A stretch of DNA of 64,000 nt from Kumtagia sp044326205 (GCF_044326205.1 NZ_JBIRCY010000041.1:1-64000), one strand, 5' to 3'. Positions 1-8,515 are shown, numbered from the stretch's first letter. Notes: generated from the sequence alone by a model not told the origin. Numbers and translations: made by a program.

Positions 1-2
1 CG

Positions 3-326
3 CTCAGGCTGGATGCGCTGGCCTCAGCGCTCGACGATCTTCCCGGCCAGGCAAAACGTTTCGCCCGCTGGAAGGCGCGCAACGACGCAGGCCTTGCGCG
101 AGACAAAGCGGCCCGCGACGCGGCGGCGGCAGGCGGCAAGCAGGGTCCGGTCCGGTTCAGGCGTTTTTCGCCGCTCCGGCGCGGGCGGCCGCCCGGCGGA
201 AGATTGCCGCGTTTCGACCCGGATGCTCCGAAACGCAAAAACATCCGCGAGGTCGACGAGATTCTCGCCCACGCCAATGCGATGGCGTACTACGCGCTGG
301 AGCCGCCGAGGCGGGATACGTCATGA
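3..326 (+). CDS. C-terminal part of a conserved hypothetical protein (5' end outside window)
   Basis: About 107 codons remain of a gene that begins before the window; the frame is open from base 3 and ends at TGA 324-326. The fragment is rich in Arg, Lys and Ala, has a proline/arginine stretch (GRPPGGRLPRFDP) and ends in a short helix-like segment containing EVDEILAHANAMAYYAL. It has no membrane segment and no catalytic motif that I can see. The sequence has the feel of a conserved Rhizobiales protein of unknown function, but I cannot name a family. The open frame and basic, non-random composition support real coding over the overlapping frames on both strands. Confidence 0.6.
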   Translation, partial: LRLDALASALDDLPGQAKRFARWKARNDAGLARDKAARDAAAAGGKQGPVRFRRFSPLRRGRPPGGRLPRFDPDAPKRKNIREVDEILAHANAMAYYALEPPRRDTS

Positions 327-540
327 CGGCGGCCTTGCTGGATTGAAGAGCGAAGGAATTGCAGGCCGGCGCGGATTTTTTTCGCGGTCCGGCGGGGTCT
401 GTGCTGTCAGGAAGTGGGGGCCGACCGAACGTAGTCATGATCTGCGACCTTGCTGGCCGGCAAGACCGCAATTTTCCCCAAGCGCCGGCCGTCTCGTCCT
501 TGCAAGTCGTGTCAGCAACTGCGGATTCTGGAGACGACAA

Positions 541-1005
541 ATGACACCGGTCACTGCCTATCTTGCCTCGCCGAAGGCGATGGACGACCTGCGCGACCTG
601 AATGCCCGTTTCATCGAGAATTTCTTGACCAACGACGTGGCCTCGCACGACGCGCTGCTGCATGCCGAATTCATCGGCGTGCGAAGCGACGGCACCCGCA
701 TCGGCCGCGCTTCCTATCTGGAGCAATGGGCGACGGGTTTCGACCCGGACATCATCGTCTACTGGGACGTGCGCGATGAATTCATCACCCTCATCGGCAA
801 CGTCGCGCTCGTGCGCTCCACCAACAAGCATGTGTTCCGTCACGACGGTCGCGACGAGACCGGCATGACCACCTATACCGACACCTATCTCTACGAGGCC
901 GGCGCCTGGAAGTGCATCCAGGCGCAGATCACGCCGATCGCCCCCGGCAAGGAGCCAGCCGACGAGACGATCGCCAGCGTCTACATCAAGGGCGTGCGCC
1001 AGTAG
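541..1005 (+). CDS. SnoaL-like / NTF2-fold protein (DUF4440 type)
   Basis: A 154-aa protein with the alpha+beta cone pattern of the SnoaL/NTF2 superfamily: an N-terminal helix (DLRDLNARFIENFLTNDV), a segment HAEFIGVRSDGTRIGRASYLEQW typical of DUF4440 members, then beta strands ending in a YTDTYLYEAGAWKCIQAQIT stretch. The family includes small ligand-binding proteins and isomerases; no specific reaction can be assigned here. The frame is open well upstream, but ATG 541 follows GGAGAC at a good distance and gives the normal family length. There is no signal peptide, so it should be cytoplasmic. It stands alone, convergent to fhs with 43 bases between the stops. Confidence 0.75.
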   Translation: MTPVTAYLASPKAMDDLRDLNARFIENFLTNDVASHDALLHAEFIGVRSDGTRIGRASYLEQWATGFDPDIIVYWDVRDEFITLIGNVALVRSTNKHVFRHDGRDETGMTTYTDTYLYEAGAWKCIQAQITPIAPGKEPADETIASVYIKGVRQ

Positions 1006-1048
1006 CGGCAGGCCCGGCGAAGGCCCGCCCGCGCCGTTCCTCGGAGAT

Positions 1049-2728
1049 TTAGAACAACCCCTCGATCTGCCCCATCTCGTTGAGGAAAATCTTCTCCGAG
1101 GACGGCGCCTTGGGCAGGCCCGGCATGGTCATGATCTCGCCGCAGATCGCCACCACGAAGCCGGCGCCGGCCGCCAGCCGCACCTCGCGCACCGGCACGA
1201 CATGGCCGGTCGGCGCGCCGCGCAGGTTCGGGTCGGTCGAGAACGAATATTGCGTCTTGGCCATGCAGACCGGCAGATTGCCGTAGCCGGCTTGCTCCCA
1301 CTGGTGCAACTGGTCGCGCACCGACTTGTCGGCAATCGCCTCCGAGCCGCGATAGATACGCTTGACGATGGTGTCGATCTTGTCGAACAGCTTCATGTCG
1401 TCGCGATAGAGCGGCGCGAATTGCGAGGCGCCGCTTTCGGCAAGCTGCACCACCTTGTGCGCCAGTTCCTCGATGCCGGCCGATCCGTGCGCCCAGTGCT
1501 TGCACAGGATCGCCTCCTCGCCCATGGCCTCGACATATTCCCGCATCGCGGCGATCTCGGCTTCGGTGTCGGAATAGAAATGGTTGATGGCGACGACCGC
1601 CGGCACGCCGAACTGTTTTACGTTCTCGATGTGGCGGCCGAGATTGGCGCAGCCCTTCTTCACCGCCTCGATATTCTCCTTGCCGAGGTCTTCCTTCTTG
1701 ACGCCGCCATTCATCTTCATGGCCCTCACGGTCGCCACGATGACCGCCGCGGCGGGCTTTAGCCCGGCCTTGCGGCATTTGATGTCGAAGAATTTTTCCG
1801 CGCCGAGATCGGCGCCGAAACCGGCCTCGGTGACCACGTAATCGGCAAGCTTCAGCGCCGTCGTGGTGGCGACCACCGAGTTGCAGCCATGCGCGATGTT
1901 GGCGAAGGGGCCGCCATGCACGAAGGCCGGGTTGTTCTCCAGCGTCTGCACGAGGTTCGGCTGGATGGCGTCCTTCAACAGCACAGCCATCGCGCCGTCG
2001 GCCTTGAGGTCGCGGGCATAGACCGGCGTCTTGTCGCGGCGGTAGGCGACGATGATGTCGCCAAGGCGCTTTTCCAGGTCTTTCAAATCGTTGGCGAGGC
2101 AGAGGATCGCCATGACTTCCGAGGCCACGGTGATGTCGAAACCCGCCTCGCGCGGAAATCCGTTGGCGACGCCGCCCAGCGAGCAGATGATCTCGCGCAG
2201 CGCGCGGTCGTTCATGTCCATGACGCGGCGCCACACGACGCGGCGGATGTCGATGCCCTGCTCGTTGCCCCAGTAGATGTGGTTGTCGATGAGCGCCGAG
2301 AGAAGATTATGCGCTGTGGTAATGGCATGGAAGTCGCCGGTGAAGTGGAGGTTCATGTCCTCCATCGGCACGACCTGCGCGTAGCCGCCGCCGGCAGCAC
2401 CGCCCTTGACGCCAAAATTCGGGCCGAGCGATGCCTCGCGGATACAGGTGATGGCGCGTTTGCCGATGCGGTTCAGGCCGTCGCCGAGGCCGACGGTCGT
2501 GGTCGTCTTGCCCTCGCCGGCGGGCGTCGGGTTGATGGCGGTGACCAGGATCAGCTTGCCGTCCTTGCCGCCGCGCTTGGAGGCGATGAACTCGGCCGAA
2601 ATCTTCGCCTTGTCGTGGCCGTAGGGCAGGAGGTGCTCGGTCGGAATGCCGATCTTGGCGCCGATTTCCATGATCGGCTTTTTCCTGGCGGCGCGCGCGA
2701 TCTCAATGTCGGATTTGAACTCGGCCAT
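1049..2728 (-). CDS. fhs: Formate-tetrahydrofolate ligase
   Basis: A 559-aa enzyme, the usual length of bacterial formyltetrahydrofolate synthetase, which makes 10-formyl-THF from formate, THF and ATP in one-carbon metabolism. The ATP-binding P-loop TPAGEGKTTTT lies near residues 68-78, followed by the family signature around residues 95-137 (SLGPNFGVKGGAAGGGYAQV, then NLHFTGDFHAI). A longer in-frame start exists at 2794, but ATG 2728 has a strong GGGGAG site six bases upstream and gives the family's N-terminus (MAEFKSDIEIARAA). It is the last gene of a long minus-strand series and lies 157 bases downstream of the small toxin gene, so it may have its own promoter there. In methylotrophic and formate-using rhizobia this gene supports serine and purine synthesis. 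Confidence 0.97.
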   Translation of the reverse strand: MAEFKSDIEIARAARKKPIMEIGAKIGIPTEHLLPYGHDKAKISAEFIASKRGGKDGKLILVTAINPTPAGEGKTTTTVGLGDGLNRIGKRAITCIREASLGPNFGVKGGAAGGGYAQVVPMEDMNLHFTGDFHAITTAHNLLSALIDNHIYWGNEQGIDIRRVVWRRVMDMNDRALREIICSLGGVANGFPREAGFDITVASEVMAILCLANDLKDLEKRLGDIIVAYRRDKTPVYARDLKADGAMAVLLKDAIQPNLVQTLENNPAFVHGGPFANIAHGCNSVVATTTALKLADYVVTEAGFGADLGAEKFFDIKCRKAGLKPAAAVIVATVRAMKMNGGVKKEDLGKENIEAVKKGCANLGRHIENVKQFGVPAVVAINHFYSDTEAEIAAMREYVEAMGEEAILCKHWAHGSAGIEELAHKVVQLAESGASQFAPLYRDDMKLFDKIDTIVKRIYRGSEAIADKSVRDQLHQWEQAGYGNLPVCMAKTQYSFSTDPNLRGAPTGHVVPVREVRLAAGAGFVVAICGEIMTMPGLPKAPSSEKIFLNEMGQIEGLF

Positions 2729-2885
2729 AAGACTCCCCGGAATTCGGTTCAGATGATTTTCGCGGCGGACAGTCCGCGTCTCTCCGGCGCGCATAGAAGC
2801 CCGACCGCAGGATTTCGCGCCGTCTCAAAACAGCCGCCCGATGCACGGATTGCGACAGGACGAGCAGAGCGAAGCAAGAGCTTGC

Positions 2886-3143
2886 TTATCTCTTCAGCAG
2901 TTTGTCGTATTCGCCATGGCTGCCGATCCAGAACCAGATCACATCCTCTCCATCGGCAACGCCAAGCGCACGGTAGTGAAGGCCAACACGCACGGCCCAG
3001 TAAGGACCAACTCGCTTGAAATGCAGCGACGGGTGTCGAGGATCGCGTTTCAGCAGTTTGAAATTACGATCGGCAAGCGATCTGACATGAGATGGCAGTA
3101 GGTCATACGCGGTCCAGAATTCTGGTTCCGCGTAATGGATCAA
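2886..3143 (-). CDS. RelE/ParE-like toxin
   Basis: An 85-aa basic protein with the pattern of RelE/ParE-fold toxins: helices (FWTAYDLLPSHVRSLADRNFKLLKRDPRHPSL) followed by a beta sheet (HFKRVGPYWAVRVGLHYRALGV) and a C-terminal WFWIGSHGEYDKLL. Family members are mRNA interferases or gyrase poisons; which applies here cannot be told. The start codon is TTG at 3143-3141, and its last two bases are shared with the TGA stop of the upstream antitoxin gene (TTGA overlap), so translation is probably coupled. The length and the antitoxin-first order are typical of type II modules. It lies between the DUF2333-like gene and fhs. Confidence 0.8.
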   Translation of the reverse strand: MIHYAEPEFWTAYDLLPSHVRSLADRNFKLLKRDPRHPSLHFKRVGPYWAVRVGLHYRALGVADGEDVIWFWIGSHGEYDKLLKR

Positions 3144-3340
3144 AGCAGTCGCGTCCGTTTTGAGCGATGAGCCGCCAATGCCTTTTCACCCAGCACATCG
3201 AGCCGCCCGGAAAGGGCATCGGCCTCGATCTGTGCATCCCAATTCGCGGCATCGAATTCGGCAAACCACTCCCGGAACCGCGCCAGTTCGTCGGCGTCGA
3301 GACCTTCCACATCCTTCTCGATCTTCTCAAGTTTTGTCAT
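3140..3340 (-). CDS. Small acidic antitoxin paired with the RelE-like toxin
   Basis: A 66-aa acidic protein (MTKLEKIEKDVEGLDADELARFREWFAEFDAANWD...) of the short helical type that commonly precedes RelE-like toxin genes in proteobacteria. It has no obvious DNA-binding ribbon-helix-helix or HTH, so autoregulation may depend on a different part or be absent. ATG 3338-3340 is used rather than the frame's first start at 3355, because it gives the family-like N-terminus and GGGGCG lies just upstream. It starts 24 bases after the stop of the DUF2333-like gene, so the pair is probably read from the operon upstream or from a promoter inside that gene. By analogy with type II systems it should bind and neutralise the toxin. 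Confidence 0.75.
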   Translation of the reverse strand: MTKLEKIEKDVEGLDADELARFREWFAEFDAANWDAQIEADALSGRLDVLGEKALAAHRSKRTRLL

Positions 3341-3364
3341 GGGGCGGGTTCCCAATCGCGACCT

Positions 3365-4486
3365 TCACTGCGCCAGCACATTGCTGATCTCCACCATGTT
3401 GGAACGCACGCGCAGCACATAAAATCCCATCGTCGTCAGGTGCGTGGCGAAAATGCCGGTCTCGCTGCTGTTGGCGACCAGCCAGGGCTGGATTTTCAGC
3501 GCGGCGACGAACTGTGCGTCCATGGTCTGCCAGAGATTCGTCAGGTTGCGCTGCTTGATGACGTCCTCGAAGTCGGCTTCGGCAGCCTTCATCAGCCCGT
3601 AATAGGCATAGAGCTGGCCGTAGGCGAACCAGAAGCGGTCGTCGGCGCGCGGATCGAAGAAGCCGTAATTGTAATTCTCGGCCCGGTCCTTCAACAGGGC
3701 GGAGGTCGAGCCGATGTCGCTGGCGATGCGGTCGAGATAGATCTTCAGATTGTCGGCGCGTGCGTCGAACACCGTCTGGCACTTCTCCAGTCTGTCGTTG
3801 AAGGAACGCAGCTTGGCGATGGCATCGCGATAGTAGCTCGGCGTTGGCGTCTTCGGGCCGAAGGGCTGCAGGCCGAAATACCAGGTCTCCTCGTCGAACT
3901 GCATGTTGCCGCGGGCGTCCTGCAGGTCGGCGTCGATCTGCGATGTCGTGCGCACCCGGCCCAGATTGTCGGCGAGTTCGGTGGTGGTGCGGCGGACGGC
4001 CTGGTTGATGCCACGCTGGAACGACGCCTTGTTGTCCATGAACGGCGTATGGTCCCAGTCGATGCCGAACAGGCCGAGCTTGTAGAGGATCATCGACGAG
4101 ATCCAGGCATTGTCGTTGACGTTGAACTGGATCAGGTCGGCGCTGACGTCGGCAATGGCCGAGCGCCCGCAGGTCCGTGCGGTATCGGTGCCGGAAGCCG
4201 CGTTCACTTGTTCGCCGGCCGAGATGTTGCGCTTTTCGAACGTATAGGCGTCGACATAGTTCGGGTTGAAGCCGTTCCACACCTGCGTGACGTAGATGAA
4301 GCGGCCGTAGAGCGCGATCAGCACGACGATCGCCGCGCCGAAGACCAGCTTCAGGATCCAGCCGCTGCGCATATACCAGCGGCCGAACCACATGAACGGC
4401 CACAGGATGATGCCGATGACGAAGCCGATGGCCTTGCCGATCATCTGGAAGATCCAGGTGAAGAAATTCACGATCGGATCGAGCAT
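3365..4486 (-). CDS. DUF2333 family membrane-anchored protein
   Basis: A 373-aa protein with two closely spaced hydrophobic segments near the N-terminus (about residues 8-36, IVNFFTWIFQMIGKAIGFVI..., and 43-62), then a large soluble domain that is probably periplasmic, judged from the charge pattern. The sequence and architecture match DUF2333, a proteobacterial family of unknown function. The soluble part is helical with several WYFG/FGLQPFGPKTP-type conserved stretches. It starts 57 bases after the DUF6638-like gene and belongs to the same minus-strand set as the AAA ATPase and coiled-coil genes, which suggests it is the membrane anchor of a multi-protein assembly (inference). Start ATG 4486 follows a GGGAGTG-type site. 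Confidence 0.85.
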   Translation of the reverse strand: MLDPIVNFFTWIFQMIGKAIGFVIGIILWPFMWFGRWYMRSGWILKLVFGAAIVVLIALYGRFIYVTQVWNGFNPNYVDAYTFEKRNISAGEQVNAASGTDTARTCGRSAIADVSADLIQFNVNDNAWISSMILYKLGLFGIDWDHTPFMDNKASFQRGINQAVRRTTTELADNLGRVRTTSQIDADLQDARGNMQFDEETWYFGLQPFGPKTPTPSYYRDAIAKLRSFNDRLEKCQTVFDARADNLKIYLDRIASDIGSTSALLKDRAENYNYGFFDPRADDRFWFAYGQLYAYYGLMKAAEADFEDVIKQRNLTNLWQTMDAQFVAALKIQPWLVANSSETGIFATHLTTMGFYVLRVRSNMVEISNVLAQ

Positions 4487-4543
4487 CCCGTCTTCACTCC
4501 CTCAAGGACTGCCGGGTTCGCCTGTTGCCGAGCCACTCCGGGA

Positions 4544-5830
4544 TCAGTCCGTCAGTCCGTAGAGGCGCGTGCGCAACCCCACCTTGTCTTTCAGATATGA
4601 GGTTTTCAGCGTGTTCACAACATAGGCGCGGAAGCTTTCGCCCCAGCCCTCGTAGTCGCGATAAAAACCCTGCTTGTTGAAGACGTATCGGGCGACGAAG
4701 TCCCAAGGCACGAAATCCGAGATCAGCCGGTTGGTGAGCCAGGCATCCGGATGATCGGGCTTTGCCCGCACCACGAGGAAGCGGTGTTTCGGGAACACGT
4801 CATCGATTCTCAACTGCCCGAGCTGGGCGATTTCACGCTTGGCGGCATTGAGGAAAGGGAAAGTGCCTTCGCGGCCGATCAGCTCGGCATGGCCGTGGAT
4901 CCAGGCCTGCAGCCAGACCTTGTCGGCCTTCGAGAAATCCGTGTCGGGATCCGTCTGGTGGATCAGCGAGGCGATCAACATCTCGGCGCGGTGTTCGAGA
5001 TAGCCGGAGGTTTCTATCCACGAAGCACGCGGCAATTCAATGCGGCCGGTCGATGCGAGGAACGAAAAAACCTTGTCGGCGTCGCCGGTGGAGAGATAGC
5101 TCACCTGCCATGGCCGCGAGCGGCGGAAACCGGGGGCCGACGGGTCGCTGATCACCGTCGTCATGTCGGGATCGACGAAGATGTAGATGCCGCCGAAATG
5201 GCTGGTCCAGAAGGCGTTGTGTCGGAAGATCACCTGGTCGGGGACCAGTGCGTTCTCGCGGATGTCGCCGCAGACCTTCGCCAGCTCGACCATGCGGTTC
5301 AGCATCGAATCGTCGCGCCAGGCGTCGGGCTCCTGCTTCAGCCGGTCCACCAGTTTTCCGAGCTCGGCCGCCTTGCCGAGCACGTCCTCGGCCGACAAGA
5401 CACGGAATTCCACCTGGTTGATGGAGAGCAGGTCCTCGATGTCCTCGACCTTGGCGACCGAATCCTCGATCTCGCCGTAGATCACGTCCTTGATGGTCAG
5501 CGCGTTGATGGCGCGCTGGTTTTTGGTCATGAATTCGTAGATGAGTTGCGAGGTGTTGGAGAAGGCCGTGTGCACCACCGGCAGGTCGACCTGCGCCGGG
5601 GTCAGGATGATGAAGCGGCGGTTGACCTCGTTGGGGTCGAGGTAGAGCGGGTCGCCGAGTTCATCGGCCACCTGGGGTGAAAAACCGGTGCGGTCGATCT
5701 CGAAGGAGGTGCGTTTAGTGGCCGGCAGGCCAAAAGCCTTCAGCGCCTTGTTGTAGCGCTCGACTAGATGCGGCTCTTCGACCGGCAGCAGGCGGCCGTA
5801 GATCAGTTCGTTGTCGCGGAGCAGGTCCAT
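4544..5830 (-). CDS. DUF6638-like conserved protein
   Basis: A 428-aa soluble protein (MDLLRDNELIYGRLLPVEEPHLVERYNKAL...), matching what I know as DUF6638, a family of unknown function found with DUF2333 genes. It has no signal peptide, membrane helix or recognisable catalytic motif. Two starts are possible: ATG 5830, or TTG 5839, whose last two bases overlap the TGA stop of the upstream vapC gene. Neither has a clear ribosome-binding site, which makes translational coupling to vapC likely. In the ancestral arrangement this gene would follow the AAA ATPase gene directly; here the vapBC pair separates them. Function unknown; a partner of the ATPase is the simplest guess. Confidence 0.8.
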   Translation of the reverse strand: MDLLRDNELIYGRLLPVEEPHLVERYNKALKAFGLPATKRTSFEIDRTGFSPQVADELGDPLYLDPNEVNRRFIILTPAQVDLPVVHTAFSNTSQLIYEFMTKNQRAINALTIKDVIYGEIEDSVAKVEDIEDLLSINQVEFRVLSAEDVLGKAAELGKLVDRLKQEPDAWRDDSMLNRMVELAKVCGDIRENALVPDQVIFRHNAFWTSHFGGIYIFVDPDMTTVISDPSAPGFRRSRPWQVSYLSTGDADKVFSFLASTGRIELPRASWIETSGYLEHRAEMLIASLIHQTDPDTDFSKADKVWLQAWIHGHAELIGREGTFPFLNAAKREIAQLGQLRIDDVFPKHRFLVVRAKPDHPDAWLTNRLISDFVPWDFVARYVFNKQGFYRDYEGWGESFRAYVVNTLKTSYLKDKVGLRTRLYGLTD

Positions 5831-5835
5831 GGTGA

Positions 5836-6252
5836 TCAACTAAGGGACACGGCCAAGGCCACACCAGCCCGCTGCGTTGCGCGTGCAAGTGCGTCGTCCA
5901 ACGTGGCCAAGGGCAGCGCGAGGCGCTGCGCAAGCTCAAGATAGAGTGCGTCATAGATCGTCAACCGATAGAGATCGGCGAGTTCGATCGCAGCACCCAT
6001 TCTCTCTACCCCTTCAAGGTCCCTGACGAGATTGAGCATCGAAAAACTCTGACTGGCTGCGGATCGCGCACGCTCGTCGATCCTGCCTTTCCGTACCGCC
6101 ATCGTTAGGCCGTTCGCGAATTCAGCGGGAAAGTGGAATGGGATGTGGCCGCCGTCGTTGACCACACGGTCCAACACGGCGTCCGCCGCAGGCGACCATT
6201 CGTCCGGCAGTGTCCAAGCCATGGCCATGGAATTGTCGATGACGAAGCTCAA
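5836..6252 (-). CDS. vapC: VapC-type PIN-domain toxin
   Basis: A 138-aa PIN-domain protein, the usual length of VapC endoribonucleases. The acidic active-site residues are visible: the first Asp in MSFVIDNSMAMAW, a Glu/Asp region around FPAEFANGLTMAV, an Asp in IYDALYLELAQRL and the last Asp in LATLDDAL. Known VapC toxins cut tRNA or rRNA using Mg2+. The start codon is TTG at 6252-6250, overlapping the TGA stop of vapB (TTGA), the same arrangement as in the RelE-like pair. Its own TGA stop (5838-5836) touches a TTG of the following DUF6638-like gene. The module interrupts an otherwise continuous conserved gene set. Confidence 0.9.
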   Translation of the reverse strand: MSFVIDNSMAMAWTLPDEWSPAADAVLDRVVNDGGHIPFHFPAEFANGLTMAVRKGRIDERARSAASQSFSMLNLVRDLEGVERMGAAIELADLYRLTIYDALYLELAQRLALPLATLDDALARATQRAGVALAVSLS

Positions 6253-6491
6253 TAGCGACGCCCCGCGTTGACCAGATCCTTGAGGCTTTCCGGCCCGGTG
6301 CGCGCCTGGGCGCGTATTGCGCGCAGCACCGCGGCCGCCTCCCGCGCCTTGCCTATGTCACGTCCCTTGGCAGGCACCAGCCGCGCCACCGGCTTCCCAT
6401 TGCGCGTGATCTCTATCTCTTCGCCCGCCTGCACCAGATCGATGAGCGCACTCAGCCTGTTTTTCGCTTCAAACGTTCCAACCTGCCGCAT
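6249..6491 (-). CDS. vapB: VapB antitoxin, Phd/YefM type
   Basis: An 80-aa protein whose first half is a classic Phd/YefM N-terminal domain (MRQVGTFEAKNRLSALIDLV, then EEIEITRNGKPVARLVPA), which dimerises and binds DNA; the C-terminal half (EAAAVLRAIRAQARTGPESLKDLVNAGRRY) should wrap around the toxin. ATG 6491 is the only sensible start. A perfect 14-bp palindrome lies 14-27 bases upstream and is a likely operator for autorepression. It overlaps vapC by four bases. It starts 62 bases after the stop of the AAA ATPase gene, so it can be transcribed from its own promoter as well as by read-through. Confidence 0.9.
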   Translation of the reverse strand: MRQVGTFEAKNRLSALIDLVQAGEEIEITRNGKPVARLVPAKGRDIGKAREAAAVLRAIRAQARTGPESLKDLVNAGRRY

Positions 6492-6504
6492 CTGACTCTC
6501 CCGA

Positions 6505-6518
6505 CTAAGCTAGCTTAG
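6505..6518. promoter_or_regulatory. Putative VapBC operator palindrome
   Basis: The sequence CTAAGCTAGCTTAG is a perfect 14-bp inverted repeat, immediately followed by another copy of the TAGCT half-element. It lies 14-27 bases before the vapB start codon in a short AT-rich island, the normal place for the operator of an autoregulated Phd-type antitoxin. Binding is inferred from position and symmetry. Confidence 0.55.
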
Positions 6519-6553
6519 CTAGATATAGCGGATGGCGACCGTGTCTTCAATCA

Positions 6554-8467
6554 TCAAACATTCCACAGCCCCTTCGCCTTCAATTCCTCCATCTCCTTCA
6601 CCGCCCGCTCGCGCAACCTCGCGTCGCGGATCAGTTTGCTCACCGCCGCATCATCCGACTTATCTGAGTATCGGAATTCTGAATCGGCGTAGCGGTTGAT
6701 CTCCTGCATGACCATATCCATCGAGAACGGCCCGCGCAGTTCCTCGATCATCGCCTTCTTCTCATCGTAGCCCTTGTGCATGAAGACTTCCGGCTTCTCG
6801 AACCAGTCGTCGGGCAGCTCGATGTCCATCGCCCGCATTTTTATCGCGTCGGTAACATTCTTGATGGCGCGGCCGGTGAAGCGGGGCTCGGCTTCCTTGA
6901 TCATGTGCAGGTATTCGCCGACATCGGCCAAGGTCTTAGGCTCGCCGTTCTCTTTCATGAAATGCTCGAAGACCTTCATCAGCCCGTCTTCCTGCGGTTT
7001 TGCGTGCTCCTCATAGGCTTCGGTCACGGCGCGCTGGATTTCCTGGGCGGCGTAGAGCTGGTGGTCGCCCAGCGGGATCTTATGGTTCTTGCCGGCGAGC
7101 AGGACAAAGATGTCGATGTAGTCGTCCTTCGTCTGCGGCCCGTCCACCAGCCAGCGGGCGCCGGCGCGCTGGCGCAGCGCGTCGTCGACGTTTTCCGGAT
7201 AGTTGGAGAACATGCCGAAGGAGCAATTGCCGCGCACCACAGTGCCGGCGCCGGCGAAGGCGTCCATCAGCACGCCAGTGATCTCCTGCTGGCCGGCCGA
7301 TGCGCGGTCGTCGGAGCGTTTGGCCGCCACCTGGTCGATGTCGTCGATGGTGCCGAAGCCGATGGCGCGGGTGTCGAGCACGTTGGTGATGAACTGCCGG
7401 CAGTTCTGGCCGGACTTGCCCTGGTAGGAGGAGATCTGGTCGACGCCGAAATTCTCGTAGTGGAAGGGGTAACCCGCCACCTGCGCGTAGCCGTTGACCA
7501 GGCCGGCGATCATCTGGATCAGCGTCGTCTTGCCGGTGCCCGGCGCGCCGTCGCCGATGAAGGTGAACAGGAAGCCGCCGAGCTCGACGAACGGGTTCAG
7601 CTCGCGGTCGAAATCATAGGCCATCAGCATTTTTGCCAGCTTCACCGACTGGTATTTGGCGATATGGTTGCCGACGACCTCTTCCGGCTTCTTGAAGGTC
7701 ATCACCAGCGGTTTTGTCTTGCGGCCCGGCGCGACATCGAAACCGTCGAGCGTGAAATCGTCGGAATCGATGCGGATATGCGCATCCTCGAAGGCGCCGA
7801 GCGCGCCGTCGAAGCGGCCCTTTCGCGACAACAACCCGTCGATGGTGACGCGGGCGAAGGCTTTTGCGCGCGTGGCGAGGTCGGCCTCGTCCTTGACGCC
7901 GGCAACAGCCTGGTCGAGGCCCGCGACCAGCGACTTCAACGCATCCTGCGGCGTGTCGAAGACGAAATGCGGCTCGGCCACGTCGTTCGGGGCTTCGCCG
8001 TCGCTGTCGATGAGTTGCCAGAGATAGGAGGCGAAGGAGAATGCGGAGACGTAAGCGCCCGCCGACAGAAGTTTTTTGAACTGCGCCGCATCGTCGCCTT
8101 CCAGCGGCGCACGGGCATTCCTCGCCTGAAGCGACTCAAGGTCGGTGCTCTTGGCGAAGACATCGGAGATTGCCAATGCTACAGCCAGTCCGCGCCGGGC
8201 GCGGAACAGCAGCGTGTGCTGGCCGATCGACATGAGCTGGTCGTCCGGGCGGATGGCGGCGACCGTCTTTGCCAGCTCGACCTCGCGCGTGCGGCGCACC
8301 AAGCCGGTCGACACTGTCGAGACGAAGCGGCGGCCTGTGCCGGCGAGCGCCGTGCCCGACTGGCCGGTAGAATCTTCCAGCACGACGACGCGCGTGATCA
8401 TCGACTGCGCAATGGCGCGGTGCTTTTCGATATCGGCTTCGGCGATCGTGGTCAGGCCGGCGTCCAT
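6554..8467 (-). CDS. AAA family ATPase of unknown role
   Basis: A 637-aa protein with an N-terminal domain of about 300 residues of unknown fold and a single AAA+ module. The Walker A motif GDGAPGTGKTTL is near residues 305-316; the Walker B position reads GTIDDIDQ (about 372-379), so it has Asp-Asp where Asp-Glu is usual; a sensor-1/arginine-finger region FSNYPENVDDALRQRAGARW follows (about 420-439). The C-terminal part is helical and charged. ATG 8467 is chosen over 8494 because GGGAGAG lies just upstream. The neighbouring 382-aa gene ends 48 bases before it. Such ATPases remodel protein complexes; substrate and partner are unknown, but the coiled-coil, DUF6638 and DUF2333 proteins in the same set are the natural candidates. 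Confidence 0.9.
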   Translation of the reverse strand: MDAGLTTIAEADIEKHRAIAQSMITRVVVLEDSTGQSGTALAGTGRRFVSTVSTGLVRRTREVELAKTVAAIRPDDQLMSIGQHTLLFRARRGLAVALAISDVFAKSTDLESLQARNARAPLEGDDAAQFKKLLSAGAYVSAFSFASYLWQLIDSDGEAPNDVAEPHFVFDTPQDALKSLVAGLDQAVAGVKDEADLATRAKAFARVTIDGLLSRKGRFDGALGAFEDAHIRIDSDDFTLDGFDVAPGRKTKPLVMTFKKPEEVVGNHIAKYQSVKLAKMLMAYDFDRELNPFVELGGFLFTFIGDGAPGTGKTTLIQMIAGLVNGYAQVAGYPFHYENFGVDQISSYQGKSGQNCRQFITNVLDTRAIGFGTIDDIDQVAAKRSDDRASAGQQEITGVLMDAFAGAGTVVRGNCSFGMFSNYPENVDDALRQRAGARWLVDGPQTKDDYIDIFVLLAGKNHKIPLGDHQLYAAQEIQRAVTEAYEEHAKPQEDGLMKVFEHFMKENGEPKTLADVGEYLHMIKEAEPRFTGRAIKNVTDAIKMRAMDIELPDDWFEKPEVFMHKGYDEKKAMIEELRGPFSMDMVMQEINRYADSEFRYSDKSDDAAVSKLIRDARLRERAVKEMEELKAKGLWNV

Positions 8468-8515
8468 CAAACTCTCCCCTCGACGGGCCGGCACTTGGTC
8501 GGCGCGGCCACGGCC

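Noticed and set aside
13..540. Upstream extension of the SnoaL-like frame
   Set aside because: It overlaps the better frame of the truncated first gene, and ATG 541 has its own ribosome site and gives the family length.
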